Assembly (NCBI GenBank): GCA_947462335.1
Contig: OX381717.1
Location: forward strand, 21,009,166 to 21,073,165
Length of the DNA stretch: 64,000 nt
Direction: 5' to 3'
Source: Harmothoe impar
Lineage: Eukaryota > Annelida > Polychaeta > Phyllodocida > Polynoidae
Numbering within the stretch: the stretch's first letter is position 1; the number at the start of each line of letters is the position of its first letter. A model generated the notes under the pieces. That model was not told where the DNA came from and made no database searches. It saw only the letters and a program-made list of their open reading frames with translations. Of the stretch, positions 45,945 through 57,233 are shown in pieces. Made by a program: the position numbers and the translations under genes.

Positions 45945-46320
45945 TTATTTTTTATCAAATACAGCAGCCTCATTGAGTTAACCAAAGAGTGCCCCGTTAA
46001 ATAACCCATGGCCGTATTTCACGGCCCTATGACGTCACCAAAATGACGGTTTGTTTACATTTGTACGGCATAGAAAAATGCCTTTTTTAGGCTTCCTCTA
46101 TCAAAAATGTGTTAATTTGAATCGAATAAGATAAAAAATAAACACAAAGGAGCACTCGTTTTAGTCTGATGAAAAGGTTATTTCACTTGTTGACCCTCGG
46201 GCCGCATTTCACTCGGCCTACGGCATCGTGAAATACGGCCGGAGGTCAACCATGAAATAACCTTGTCAACAGACCAAAACTTGTGAACCTTTGTCTATTT
46301 CTCAATTAAGAGATGGTACA
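45945..46320. repeat. Dispersed repeat with CGTATTTCACGGCC, copy A
   Basis: Shared with 57578-57970 over nearly its whole length: AGCAGCCTCATTGA, ACCCATGGCCGTATTT, GGTTTGTTTACATTTG, ACGGCATAGAAAAA, CACTCGTTTTAGTCTG. It contains a hairpin (46178-46263) with GGTTATTTCACTTGTTGACC and its complement around a CACTCGGCCTACGGC loop. Confidence 0.8.
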
Positions 46321-46573
46321 ATGACAATGTAGAACATGTATGCTGATAATTAAGAAGCAGAGATGATGATGAGTAGAAAAAACAGGAATATCAAAATATA
46401 TGTTTCGTTGAATGACAATGTACAACGTCTTTATTTTGTTGAGTGCTAAGATTTTTATAATTATTTTTTCAACCTCCTGCTGGGAAGGTAGGAATATATA
46501 TACTGCTTAGGAGTGCCATAGCGCATGGCCTAGGCTCTTGTGGCGCCATCAGATGCCGCAGTGCAGGCCCTAG

Positions 46574-48348
46574 CCCAGCAAACTGGGGTGATCCCTGGCC
46601 ATGACTGGTGATGCATGGTGACTATTATTTGAGTGATCACACACTGAGTGAAAATGCGCCACTGCTGGTGAGTCTCACTCAGCATGGCGACTCATCACTC
46701 ATCTCGCCACTGTGGTGATCACACGCTGAGTGACAATGCGCCACTCCTGGTGAGTCTCACTCAGCATGGCGAGATATCACTCATCTCGCCACTGTGGTGA
46801 TCACACGCTGAGTGACAATGCGCCACTCCTGGTGGGTTTCACTCAGCATGGTGACTTTTCACTCATTTCCCAGCTGTGGTGAGCTCACTCAGCATCACCA
46901 GGATATTAGCATTGGAGGTATACTGCTTGTATTTTGCAGAGGGGGAATAGAAGTTGATGTTGATTTCATTGATATTATCGCACATATGGACCAGATTTTT
47001 ACATGATTATAATCATTATGAAAATGTGCACATCATGAAAGCCAACAATATGATTTTAGATTAAGATTTAAGACAGAAAATACAATTTTCCTTTGTCTAT
47101 GGGACTTAACACTGAAATGAAATTGTCTACATTTTACATAGTATATAGACATTGATCAGCCTTGCTCTAACAAGAATAGGAAAGTATGATATCCAGTGAC
47201 CATCATGGTATCATATAATCATGAGTAACAAGTAAGGATTTACAACAGTATGGTAAAACATTCTTGCATTGAGTGATAAAAGGGGAACTTTCTTTGTCTG
47301 ACCAGCATGGCAGCTCTCACTCAGCATGGCACATCATCACTCACAGTCGCCAACATGGTTCTCACTCACTGAGTGACTAGGCGCCACTCGTGGTGAGTCT
47401 CACTCAGGATGGCGCATGATCACTCACGGTCACACACATCCTGGTTTCCTGAGTTCTGATTGGTCCATTTCAAATTTCCCGCCCTTTCTTTGTTCTCAGT
47501 GGAAACTTCTAGCATTCACAACAGACAGGCAGAGACTGGCAAGGAGAACAGATGTGAGGTGGGTTGTCCTATATAAGTCATGGTGAAATCTCAGCCATCA
47601 GCTGATTGTGAATTCTACAGTAACTGTTCTTGCCTATTTTATGTCTCTATTTTTCTCTAATATATTCTACTTTGCTCTTTTTATAATTAAAGGTAGGAAG
47701 TATATTCACTGACTGGAATGACACATTTATTGGTAAGTTCTATGGTAGTTTTTGGCACTTTCTTTACCTTACTTGTATTGTTATATTCTTATATATGTAT
47801 AACATAATTGATTAATGATAAAAGGGGAATCTCACTTTCAAAGTAACATTTAAACAGTTTTATAACCTTGCCATGTACACTGTGTTCCTCCATAATAATC
47901 CATTATGTTTGCTTATATTTAAACAGACACTCCCACAAGGACTTCAAGTATTCATGATTGCCAAGAGAAGAAGAGATTCTGGATGAACAGCTTAAATGAT
48001 GTTGTCAATGTTATGAATAAAATACCCCCCCCTGCCTCAGTGCTAATTGGTCAATGTGCCATCCCTAGTGATGCTGAGTGATCACCAGCGTGGCCATCCC
48101 TGGTGATGCTGAGTGATCACCAACGTGGCCATCCCTGGTGATGCTGAGTGATCACCAACATGGCCATCCCTGGTGATGCTGAGTGATCACCAACATGGCC
48201 ATCCCTGGTGATGCTGAGTAATCACCAACATGGCCATCCCTAGTGATGCTGAGTGATTGATGGCGACACATCACTCAGTTTTATTTCATCTAGCACATTG
48301 AGTGAGGACCTCACTCAGGATGGCCACGAGTCACCCCAGTTTGCTGGG
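46574..48348. mobile_element. 1.8 kb DNA element with perfect 18 bp ends CCCAGCAAACTGGGGTGA
   Basis: The 18 bp end at 46574-46591 is repeated exactly in inverse at 48331-48348. Subterminal tandem repeats follow on both sides: GTGATCACACGCTGAGTGAC and CACTCAGCATGGCGA units at 46630-46900, and ATCCCTGGTGATGCTGAGTG units at 48050-48260. The interior has a promoter-like segment. No transposase ORF is visible, so it is non-autonomous. Confidence 0.8.
47460..48022 (+). promoter_or_regulatory. Promoter-like and splice-like signals inside the 1.8 kb element
   Basis: GATTGG (inverted CCAAT) at about 47458, CTATATAAG at 47569-47577, donors GTAGGAAG (about 47693) and GTAAGTTC (47733), an acceptor TTTAAACAG before 47927, and AATAAA at 48016-48021 occur in the order of a small spliced transcript. 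The last putative exon has a short open stretch but no recognised protein. This is inference from signal order only. Confidence 0.3.
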
Positions 48349-48734
48349 AGAGTGGCACAAGTTGTGCAGTGTGAAGGCCTGGGATGCAGGGTGCCCAATG
48401 GCTGCCAGGTCCAACTGTACACAACCTGTAGTTATCACAAAACCTCTGTTGGTACTCTATCAAGTAAAAGTAGAGTCCTGTGCATATTGTCCTAGATAAT
48501 TAAGGCTGCACGCTATCATGAAAAAGGTGTCATACTATTACAGGAACCAGGAACTGCTTGCAAGTAGGGTGCACACAAAGATAGCACGCTGACCACTATC
48601 CAACAGCGCTGCGGCAGTAGGAAATCACAACTGTTTGTAATGTTTGTAATGTGCAATACAGAACATGTTACTAATAAGAGCTCAACTACTACACTATGCA
48701 CAGTTCAAATATATAGTCCTTGAGTATATTATAT

Positions 48735-51700
48735 TTAGAATTGAGTTTCTGGTCTGGCCGCGACCCACTTCTGGATGTTGGGGAGAGCGGCTACCATGTC
48801 GTGAACGGGCATTAGTGGTTCAAGGGCCTTCATCAGATCAGCACGGCCCTCCATGTCCTCCTCCATTCCCTTTAGGCCAACGATCATGTTGAATAGGCCA
48901 AAGTCTATCATTGTTAACTGCAATAGTATATACATCCAGGTCAATAATAAGACAAACAATAGAGGGGACAAAAAAAGAAAGATTAAAACTCCTTTAACCC
49001 AGTCTGCACAAACATTGATAACTGGTTGTCAATGTTGATTCAATATTGATTCAACGTTGATTCAATGTTGAACTGAATATTGTGCCCACTGGGAAGATGT
49101 TGAGTGCAACGTTATATTCATTTATGACATTATCGCTTTAAGGGTTGCCTACCGCTTTAATATCCCTAGTCCTCGTAATGCATGATGCATTTGTGGCTCG
49201 TCTGTGATACACTCATTCGTCAATACTGTATGGTTAACATGATGCTTAAATGCACGCGTAGTACTGGTGATCCACTCAATAGGGCTGCATTCATGCATCA
49301 TGCGGATGTTAAAGGATAGATCCTTTATCATCGGCATGATGCATTAAAGCACTATGCGGTCATCATTTCAACAGAGCCCTTGATGTTAGATCAGTGTAGT
49401 AATTGGCCAGGGCTGCACTGGTGCATAATGACATTTGTAACAGTGACTAGGATGATGGGTCTTATCCATGGTAAAAATAAAACCCATCTTTCCAGTCCTG
49501 CTCAGAAATTTAAATTAACACCCAATTCAAATAGTCAGTGTACTTACGCCGTCACCAACCATGTGTTTGCCACCGTTGTCCTGCAGTTGCTTGACCAACA
49601 CTCCAATGTATAGAGGCATACCTGTTTGGAAGTCTTCTAAATTTTTTTTCTGAAAAAAAAGATTTCACAGGATATATTACATCCAATCATGGACCATGAA
49701 CCTTGTGTCTCACTCTGCATGACTCTATTTTGTACGTGGCATCGGGAAGTTAGCCATGAAACCAATATTTAAATGTATGACATTTTCATTGCGGTATAAT
49801 CAGTGAATAAATACGTATACAGGATTTGTTTAAGTTCTGTATTTTCCCGACAGATTGACCTCGACCTTTGTCACATATTAAAAGAGAAGAAGGCAATTTA
49901 TTAACCTACATTGTCCCCGAACACATCCAAATGCGTCTTTGTGTGTGTGCGAATTTGGTTTCACGAAAAAGTAATCCCCCCCTGTTATAGACTATATCGT
50001 TGTTTTTTGTGCAAATTAGGCCTATTTTATCATTGAAAATCATTATTGATTAAAAATGAAGACGATCAGACGATAATGGGCGAAATACGGAGGTTTGAGG
50101 AAATACAGAGGTTTGAGGGAATACGGGGGCTGGGTGGTTATTCACCTTTTGCGAAATACGAGGCTCAGTGCTGTATTCTACCCGGCTTGATATTTCATCA
50201 AACCATTTAAAAATAAAAAAATATATATAGAGCTTGACCCAAAAGTATCCATGCCTCCTTTCACACTTGTCCAACCCATGAGGATAGCATCTGGCTGGAC
50301 ACCTTATCGTGCAGCTTTGTCTATATTATACTCAACTGTTGTAAACTATAATATTACCTTCTCCTCCTCTTCCTTGGAGAATAGATACTTCCCCAGAGGG
50401 GTCATGAAGTCAATGACCGTGTCCACCAAGGCATCCACCTCATACTGCTCATGGTTATTCTTACCGGCAAAACCTGCAGGAAACACACAGATTTTATACA
50501 GATTCTATGGGCTGATACACTGAACAAATGAGGCTTTTCCCCCCTTTTTTGGTGGGGGGGGGACTATTAGACTTTAAATGCCTTTCTTAAATTCAAGCTA
50601 CAAAATGTACTTATTAATTGGGTTTCCATGATACAATGACATAACTACATAATGTTGCAAGTCATATTTGATTCTAGACAACATAATAATGTATATTTGG
50701 ACCTGCAATTTTAATCGATTATAGATATGTGGTAAAGTCAACCCACTAAGCGCTACGTGCTGCTATTTGGGCTTGAGTCAAGTAGAGCACAATTCTCAGA
50801 CAAGACCTCATTTCAGAAATTGAAATGAGGTTTTGCCATGGCTACTTATTGAACGTTCTTTGTGAACACAAATGGCATTTAGGATGCGGCAGAGGATGTC
50901 ATGGGCTTTAATAGAATACCAAACATGAGTTGTTTTGACTAAAACTTGTAAGAATATAATATATATTGTAATATTTTCATCAATTCTGAGTAATATCATT
51001 TTATCTATAGCTCAGTAGATAAGATGCTCTGCCCCCTTTAGCGGCCTGCTGGCGGTGAGAGAGTCAATTAAACACTGTACGTGTTCTTCAAAGTCTATGC
51101 TGAATGGGCTACCAGTGGCATACTTACCATGTTTGTTTGCGATGTAGCGAGAAATGGCAAGGCCCTGACCCAGGCAGAGATCCCCATCCTCCAGCATAGG
51201 GGCAGTACCCCACTTCATATCTTTTTGAAAGAAACAGGTATATATAGTTATGTGTCATGATATGCGAAGGGGAATGTAGTGCAGGGCTATTCCGCATTAG
51301 CTAGATGATCACTGTACAGCGCCATCTTGTCTGGTACCAGTGCTCTTTCCTCTGCTAACTATAGAAGCCTGCTGCTTAGCTGAAGCTGGTTCCTGTCATT
51401 ACCGAAATTTGGTGTTTTAGGGGTCATAAACCTTTCAAGTATAGGCCTGTATTGTGGGTCCTTAGTTCACCTGTTCAGATTGGGGGAGTGGTTAGGACTC
51501 TCACCTACCAATCCATGCATCATGGGTTCAAATCTATGTCAAGGCAATTTTGTTCACACACAATTTCAAGATGTATTTTGGAAGGTCAAAAATTGTGATA
51601 GTATACAACTCGGTTGTAAAGATCCTTAACACCTAAAAGATTTAAAATGGTTTTGTATTGTTGCATTGGGTTTTCTTTGTAAATAATATTACTATTTCTT

Positions 51701-53236
51701 ACCAACTATAAAAAAAAGATATGTTGCCTTGGCATGGATTTGAACCTATTACCCCTGGATTGATTGGCCAGTGTCCTAACCACTCCCCCAATGCAGCTAG
51801 GTGGCATGAGAAATATTCAAATACAACTGATTCAAAACCATTTTAGATTACACTATAAATATTGATCTTGTGTAAAGGATCTTTAAACCGAATTGTATAC
51901 TATCACAATTTTTGACCTACCAAAAATACATGTTAAAATTATGCGTGAACAAAACAGCCTAGACATGGATTTGAACTCATGACCCATTGATTGGTAGGCC
52001 AGAGTCCTAACCACTCCCCCAATCTGAACAGATGACCTAAGGACCCACAATAGAGGGCTATAAGTGAAAGGTTTATGACCCCTAAAACTCCGATATTGGA
52101 CATGACAGGAACCAGCTTCAGCTAAAGGTCTCACAAGGTAGAATTACTGCATCCTGCTAGTGCCCTATAACACAGTTTTCTGAGTATGTAATTTATAAGT
52201 ATGAGAGATTCAAGTAGAGAGACCTAACTGTGCTCCTCCAATGGCTGGATTATGCCAATGCATGCAGCCCGAGCAAGTAACTTACCAGGCCTGGAGGCTC
52301 TTTCAGGACAGACTCGTCAGTCATCATATTGCGATTTTCGTCAATATTGCAATATTTGCAATTGAAGAGGGTATTTGTACCTGGCAGAATGTGCTATTTA
52401 TATTAATTTTCTATACATTTGTATAGGAAATCTTGTGAAATAGATTTTACTATTGGTCGTAAAACAGGATTCGTCACGTCACCATTTCCCTACGACCACG
52501 TCAGTTGTCCTCCTGCATTCATGCACTATGCCGACCATATATGGTTGATACCCTACTCCAAATGGGTCAACATAATTAATGAAAATGTGCCTATAGAATG
52601 TTTATCAGGGCTGCATTGATACATCGTATCAACCTACGAGCGTAATGTATTTTGGAATGTACCCACAATGGCAGCAAGTAAGGTTTTATGATAGAAACAA
52701 AATGATGGTAATATAGCAGTATAAGTAAAGAAGATTTATTTGCTGCTCTCTTATGTCCACACCCTGAGCTGGCTATGTTGACAGCTGCACTAATTTGTTG
52801 AGGACGAACTCAGTAAAATAAAAACATTTACAGAGAAAAGAAGTAAAATCACGGTGACTACCAAATGAGTCTCTGGACTTGACCACTGAGGTAACTCTCC
52901 CCACGACTCTAAAGTGACTCCCAGCCATTAGGGGGTCTTGGAATAGGAGTCAGTGTAGAGTTACTACAGAGTCCTGCTAATGTTAGGGAGTCACCTTTAA
53001 ATAGAGTCTTGGAGAGAGTTACCTCAGTAATCAAGTCGGGAGTCGCAGTGATTCTACCTTGTATCTCTGCGTTCAATTGAAATTGAAATAAAATTGAATT
53101 TGAAATACTTACTGGGTTTGTGGTCTGCGAACCCGTCAAACTCCCACCTGAAGTCCTTGTACTCTACCTCAGCCTGGGCCAACATGAGGCGCGTGGTCTC
53201 CGCACGGCCTCGGGCATTGAAGTAGGAGAGCTTCAT
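48735..53236 (-). CDS. Sigma-like glutathione S-transferase (5 coding exons, 205 aa)
   Basis: Minus-strand exons: 53236-53113, 51220-51128, 50473-50358, 49649-49548, 48917-48735, all joined in frame. The protein begins MKLSYFNARGRAE, with the sigma-class catalytic tyrosine at residue 5 and the usual YFN-x-RGRAE signature, then AP-x-LEDGD and GQGLAISRYIANKHG of the thioredoxin-like domain. The all-helical C-terminal domain follows, including VDTVIDFMTPL, GDGLTMIDFGLFN (the N-capping S/T-x-x-D element) and PNIQKWVAARPET. Length is normal for the family. These cytosolic enzymes conjugate glutathione to electrophiles, and some isomerise prostaglandin H2. The usual L-x-QS-x-AI serine that contacts the glutathione gamma-glutamyl group is a glycine here (QGLAI), so activity may be altered. 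ATG at 53236 is preceded by an acceptor (TTTCAAG) 18 bases upstream, implying a leader exon. Confidence 0.92.
48998..49093. mobile_element. MITE with CCCAGTGG-type ends, copy 3
   Basis: Inverted relative to the first two: CCCAGTCTGCACA left, GTGCCCACTGGG right, with TGTTGATTCAATATTGATTC inside. It sits in the last intron of the GST gene. Confidence 0.7.
49094..49547. other. GST intron 4: inverted GGCTGCATTCATGCATCATG words
   Basis: Several copies of the word and its complement lie between 49175 and 49435. This small dispersed motif recurs through the GST gene and its upstream region. Confidence 0.5.
51376..52125. mobile_element. 750 bp palindromic element carrying three tRNA-like units (GST intron 1)
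   Basis: TTAGCTGAAGCTGGTTCCTG at the left is the inverse of the right end at 52106-52125, and the arms continue with TTAGGGGTCATAAACC and TGTGGGTCCTTAG. tRNA-like A- and B-boxes (GAGTGGTTAGGACTC and GGGTTCAAATC) occur at about 51487-51540 on the plus strand, and on the minus strand near 51795-51735 and 52020-51960. It looks like a SINE-derived or SINE-bearing fold-back. Confidence 0.75.
52851..53052. mobile_element. Palindromic MITE with GACTC words (GST intron 1)
   Basis: ATCACGGTGACTACC and TGAGGTAACTCTCCCCACGA on the left are matched in inverse by GAGTTACCTCAGTAAT and GGGAGTCGCAGTGAT on the right. The GACTCT words recall the element at 954-1977 but the ends differ. It lies about 60 bp from GST exon 1. 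Confidence 0.7.
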
Positions 53237-53300
53237 ATTGTAATCGATAAAATCCTTGAAAGACAAGATAATACTTCGACTGGTTATGCGGGAGCTTTGT

Positions 53301-53363
53301 TGTCATGATGCATGAATGCAGCCCTGGTAGGTAACATGCCAGGACTGCATTCATGCAGCATGC
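53301..53363. repeat. Short palindrome of the GGCTGCATTCATGCATCATG motif
   Basis: CATGATGCATGAATGCAGCC and its inverse GACTGCATTCATGCAGCATG lie 20 bases apart just upstream of GST coding exon 1. Confidence 0.7.
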
Positions 53364-53404
53364 CGACCCATAAGTTGTGTATACATACATAAACCCCCCT
53401 GCTG

Positions 53405-53657
53405 CATTAAGTGGCTAACGAAAACAGAAAGTATATTTCTAGCAGCAACCTTTTCTCAAACTTTAACAAAATATGACATCACGTGTCAAGGGAAACCTCT
53501 ATTGTAAAAATGTGTAACTTTATTACATGTTCATGTATTAGAAGTATATTATTACCTGAATTGTGCTTTACTATTGTTGTCCTACAATGATGTATATTTT
53601 ACTTTAATGGAAAATTGATACAAGAATATAAATTATTGAAACTTGAAACTTGGTGTA
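53405..53657 (+). mobile_element. 3' tail fragment of the same LINE family
   Basis: It shares blocks with the 3' region of the LINE at 42550-45140, read in the opposite orientation: GGCTAACGAAAAC, a CAGCAGCA segment, CACGTGTCAAGGGAA and TTATTACCTGA-like sequence. It ends in TTGAAACTTGAAACTTG, the family tail. It lies upstream of GST coding exon 1. Strong 5' truncation is usual for LINE insertion. Confidence 0.7.
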
Positions 53658-53837
53658 ATGCTTAGATGCAGCTTTGGCTAGTTGTTCGCCAAGGCTGCAT
53701 TCATACATAATGGGGATAAAAAGGTTAAAGTCAGCTCTCAATTCCTCATCTGAGGGAGAGAATCTACCGAGGAAATATCTGGATAGAACAGGACAGTTGC
53801 CGTGTAATCTGGATAAGGACACGCAGAAAACCTTTAT

Positions 53838-54480
53838 GCTCCGGCCCTTAGTCTGTCGTGGCTTTCCCAGGTTAGTTATAGGGACATTGGTAGTCAAGAC
53901 CAAGTGTTATTCAAAAATGACTGAGGCAAAATAACAATGACTAATGCAGTCTTTGCGAAAACATGCAGGACAGTGGCAATGTCCTCCTAAAGTGCCACCG
54001 GTCCAGTAGATTGTCAAGTGTAGCAGGACCGAATGTCCAGTCACATGTCGGGCTTTCTCGAACTAAAAAAACTGTCAGGTGTCTAGTGCTGCAATATGTT
54101 TTAATAATATAACCTGTGTAAAACTGTGTATGTATCCTGATTTGGCCATAAATAATTACAAATATAATGTACTTTTAATGGACAATACTAATTTATACGT
54201 AGAATACATAAATCGTCAGATATGTGGGAATCCGGTCCTTCAAATATGTAGCCGGTCCTGCAACATTTAAGACTTGCAGGACCAAATGTCCTGTGGGATG
54301 AAAAAGTTTTCGCAAAGACTGCTAATGCCTTATTGAAAATGATTTAGCCTAATACTCATTGAAATGGAGAAGACTAAGGTGAGGCTGGGTACCATTGACT
54401 GATTTGTTAGCCAGTACTGACTAGGTTATGGAGTCTAAAGATTATCAAGCCAGGATAATGCTAAAATGTGCACTGTCCTT
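53838..54480. repeat. Dispersed repeat copy B, interrupted by a AGTCTTTGCG MITE
   Basis: Counterpart of 12746-13855. The site used by the CAG element in copy A is uninterrupted here (TTGACTGATTTGTTAGCC). Instead this copy is split at about 53949 by another element. Confidence 0.7.
53950..54322. mobile_element. MITE with perfect AGTCTTTGCGAAAAC ends
   Basis: AGTCTTTGCGAAAAC at 53950 and GTTTTCGCAAAGACT ending at 54322, with CTAATGC on both sides as a probable target duplication. Inside are GTAGCCGGTCCT and GCAGGACCAAATGTCC words. A partial relative lies at about 58700-59090. Confidence 0.8.
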
Positions 54481-54897
54481 ACTCGCCAGGACTGCGTTCA
54501 AGCATCGTGTAGTAATTGCGAGTTACTCTCTAAGCCTGCATTAATGCATCATGGGGATAACGAGATTACAGTTAGCTATTACTTCCTCAAATGTGTAAAT
54601 GCAAGGAAAAATATCTGAGGTAGCAAATTGACCGAGGAATTAAGTCTAAAAGTGATCAATAGAACTGGCCAGCTGTAGTGTTTCTGTGAGTGCTGCAAAG
54701 TGTTCACGAAAATTAGGGTCGACCATAATATTTCAGATCATAAGGCAACTCCTAAAGGGGCATTCTCACCACTCGCACTTAACCACATAGTAGACGAGAA
54801 TAGTACTAGAATTGTGAGTGGAATACGCTTGGTGATTATGCCACTTTAAGGGATTAAATTAAGTAAGAAAAGGTGAATGAAGTAATAATGAACTTAC

Positions 54898-55050
54898 TCT
54901 GTGGCCGACCTGTGTGGAATGGTGGTGCAGGCTGGAGCAGGCAGTGTAACTGTAAGGAGTAGCCCTTGGGTCAAACAGGCAGAAAGGATAGCTGGTGGGG
55001 GGCACACAGACTACCCTTTCTGTTTGCCTGCTCACACATTGTTTATAAGG
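54898..55050 (-). promoter_or_regulatory. Candidate promoter and 5' non-coding exon of the GST gene
   Basis: On the minus strand a TTATAA box lies at about 55043-55048. A donor (CACAGA then GTAAGTTC) follows base 54898. This pairs with the acceptor just upstream of the GST start codon and gives a first intron of about 1.6 kb filled with repeats. Inferred from signals. Confidence 0.4.
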
Positions 55051-55124
55051 TTGTCAGGTGTGTCCAAGAGCCCTTATTTGCTTAGGGTGCTTTACTCTGT
55101 AGCGCCCCAGTGGTAACACATTAA

Positions 55125-55376
55125 TTAGGCCAAAAAAGGGTTGGTTTCAGGTAACATGGATAGAAAATGTAGGGTCGGTTGATCGGATTTTTTTTTTTAA
55201 CTTTTTTTTTTAAAACATGAAAGTACTAGCCGGCCAGTCTGAAGACCCTAATATTGACCAAAAACGGGCAAAAATACAGACATTTCTTCAAAATTCCATA
55301 GAAAAAATAGTACAGTCGGCCCTGTTTTGATGGGGTCGGTCGGGTGACCTGAAACAAACCTTATTTTTTTGCCTAA
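55125..55376. mobile_element. GGCC-ended MITE family (GGGTCGGCC), copy 4
   Basis: TTAGGCCAAAAAAGGG left, GGTTTCAGGTAACATGG, TGTAGGGTCGG, then GTCGGCCCTGTTTTGATG and TGACCTGAAACAAACC to TTTTTTGCCTAA at the right. It lies just upstream of the putative GST promoter. Confidence 0.85.
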
Positions 55377-55438
55377 GCATTGGGTGGTGAAAGCCCAGGG
55401 TCAGTAATCATGTGTATGCTGCAGTTGTGTACATAAAG

Positions 55439-55663
55439 TACCGTAAAACCTCAAATAGCCACGAGATACAGTAATTATCCACAGCTAGTATGCGAGTCAA
55501 ATCACCTGTTCGGTTTATAGTAACAGCCCAAAGTTGAAGTGTGGTTAAAACATCAGCTTTGAGATTTATGCTACAGTACTAAAGTCGCCATAATCAGACC
55601 CCCTGTGTGACTTATAGGGTTTTTTTAAGTCTAGGTACAGCTCATACAGGAGGTTTTACAGTA
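55439..55663. mobile_element. MITE with TACCGTAAAACCTC ends, diverged copy
   Basis: Same length and layout as at 24671: TACCGTAAAACCTCAAAT left, TACAGTACTAAAGTCGC and TCAGACCCCCT in the middle, GGAGGTTTTACAGTA right. Confidence 0.7.
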
Positions 55664-57136
55664 TGTTTACATTGTGGTGGTGTACCTGTTATATCCTGTC
55701 TATATCAGTAGCTGGTATAGTTCAGCTGGCTCTGCCTTCAAACCTGCAAAGTCATGTTGTGCCCTCTACACTGAAAACCAAGCCCTACATGAAAGTCGTC
55801 ACTGTAGACGACTTAGGGACGTCATGCCATGGAGACGACCCAAGGTTATCATCTTTGATCACCATATCTCTGACACTAGAGGTCTCCACTATGAATTAAA
55901 GTGACATGTGCTCTCCCAGCAAGTCATATATTGACTAATACCTACCATTGTAGTAACCATAGATATTGCAACTTTCGATGAGGGGGTACGCGCCCACGAC
56001 ACCAGCACCTTGAGTGCCCAAAAGTCGTCATCACTGATCATTTTTCAGCCTATGGGGTTTTCAGTATACCATCCCAGTGAACAAAAGATGCTATACAACG
56101 TTATATAACGTTTCCCTATGACTCTTTGTCATGTCAAAACGATATATAACGCTATAAACGTTATTTTGACGTAAAGTAACATTATTTTGTTAGCTAGGAG
56201 AGAGCTGATATTTGTATTTTGGAGCTCCCTACCGTGACTATGGTAAACATGGTGACGTCACAATAGCTCTCAGCTGGCTGCTTTTAATTGCCTCTGTCGG
56301 CAAGTGATCTAGGAAGATGGGAGAACAGATATATGAGCGAGTGAGCGAGTGAATTTCAAGCCACACTGTAAAAATGCCCTCATAAACAATTCAAAAATGT
56401 TTCAAAATCTGAAAACTAAGTTGATCTCCACAAATTAGCTCTTATGCAATTATCGATTACATATATTTACACTGACAAGATTGTAACCAAGACTGTGGTA
56501 AAAAACATATAAAAAACATAATTCTATATCGATACTCCACATACACTGTGGAGATCAAACAATCCGACAGTTCACCTGGGTACTCATGTGTAGGCCCCGT
56601 CGACTGAATTTACTTAACCTTTAATCCATATTGATCTCAGCTTCCCGATCCCCAGCAAACAAGTTATATAACCAAAGTCACGGGAACTATTTTCCGTGAC
56701 AGGTGTAAATAAATTATTGTTTATCCTAAATGTACAGCATGTTTGCATTTAAACTAACCATTGGGAGGTTTAGGGTATTAAGGTAACGTCAGTGCTGTAT
56801 TTATAGGCTGTGACATAGCCTCCCACTGTCACTGACTGATACATAAACGTTGTAGATCTAGGTGTATTGATAAAACCTGAATTCTCTTTAGTACAGAGGT
56901 CGCAAAAGTCTCGAGGTAGTGTCCTTTTACTCAGCACCGTGGTTTATGATAAAATATAGCACCTGCCAATATAATGCTATATTTTATTATATTATGGTCC
57001 GCTGCACATAGTATGGGAAGTATAATAATTATAACAATATTGAAATAAATTTGGTATTGTACTGTGTTAAAATATCCTTTAACTTTTTCCCCTCATTTTA
57101 TACTACATAGTCCTCATTTATCGGATTCAAATGTTT
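55664..57136. other. No gene seen outside the small MITE at 56072-56199
   Basis: ORFs at 55663-55904 have no recognised similarity or splice partners. The rest is AT-rich. Confidence 0.35.
56072..56199. mobile_element. Small MITE with AACGTTATA words, copy 2
   Basis: TCCCAGTGAACAAAA left end, TACAACGTTATATAACG inside, TTTTGTTAGCTAGGA right end. Confidence 0.7.
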
Positions 57137-57233
57137 CCTGGTCAAAGACTACACCCGGTCAAAGACTACATCCGGTCAAAGACTACACCCGGTCAAAGAC
57201 ATTTCAACTGTATCGATCTCATGAGACACAGCC
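57137..57233. mobile_element. Half of a TTTGACCGGGTG MITE
   Basis: Four GGTCAAAGACTACACCC-type subrepeats lead into CATGAGACACAGCC, the right end of the family seen at 3048-3364. A left arm is not recognisable. Confidence 0.75.

Noticed and set aside
48253..48499. Two overlapping ORFs of 65-80 aa
   Set aside because: They straddle the right end of the 1.8 kb transposon, overlap in different frames and resemble nothing.
51039..51127. Open extension of GST exon 2 past the donor at 51127
   Set aside because: The donor CATG/GTAAGTATG is strong and the next exon continues the GST fold in phase. The extension has no GST similarity and runs into a stop.
51487..51540. Possible tRNA gene
   Set aside because: A- and B-boxes are present but acceptor and anticodon stems do not pair, and the unit is part of a palindromic element. 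Called tRNA-like repeat instead.
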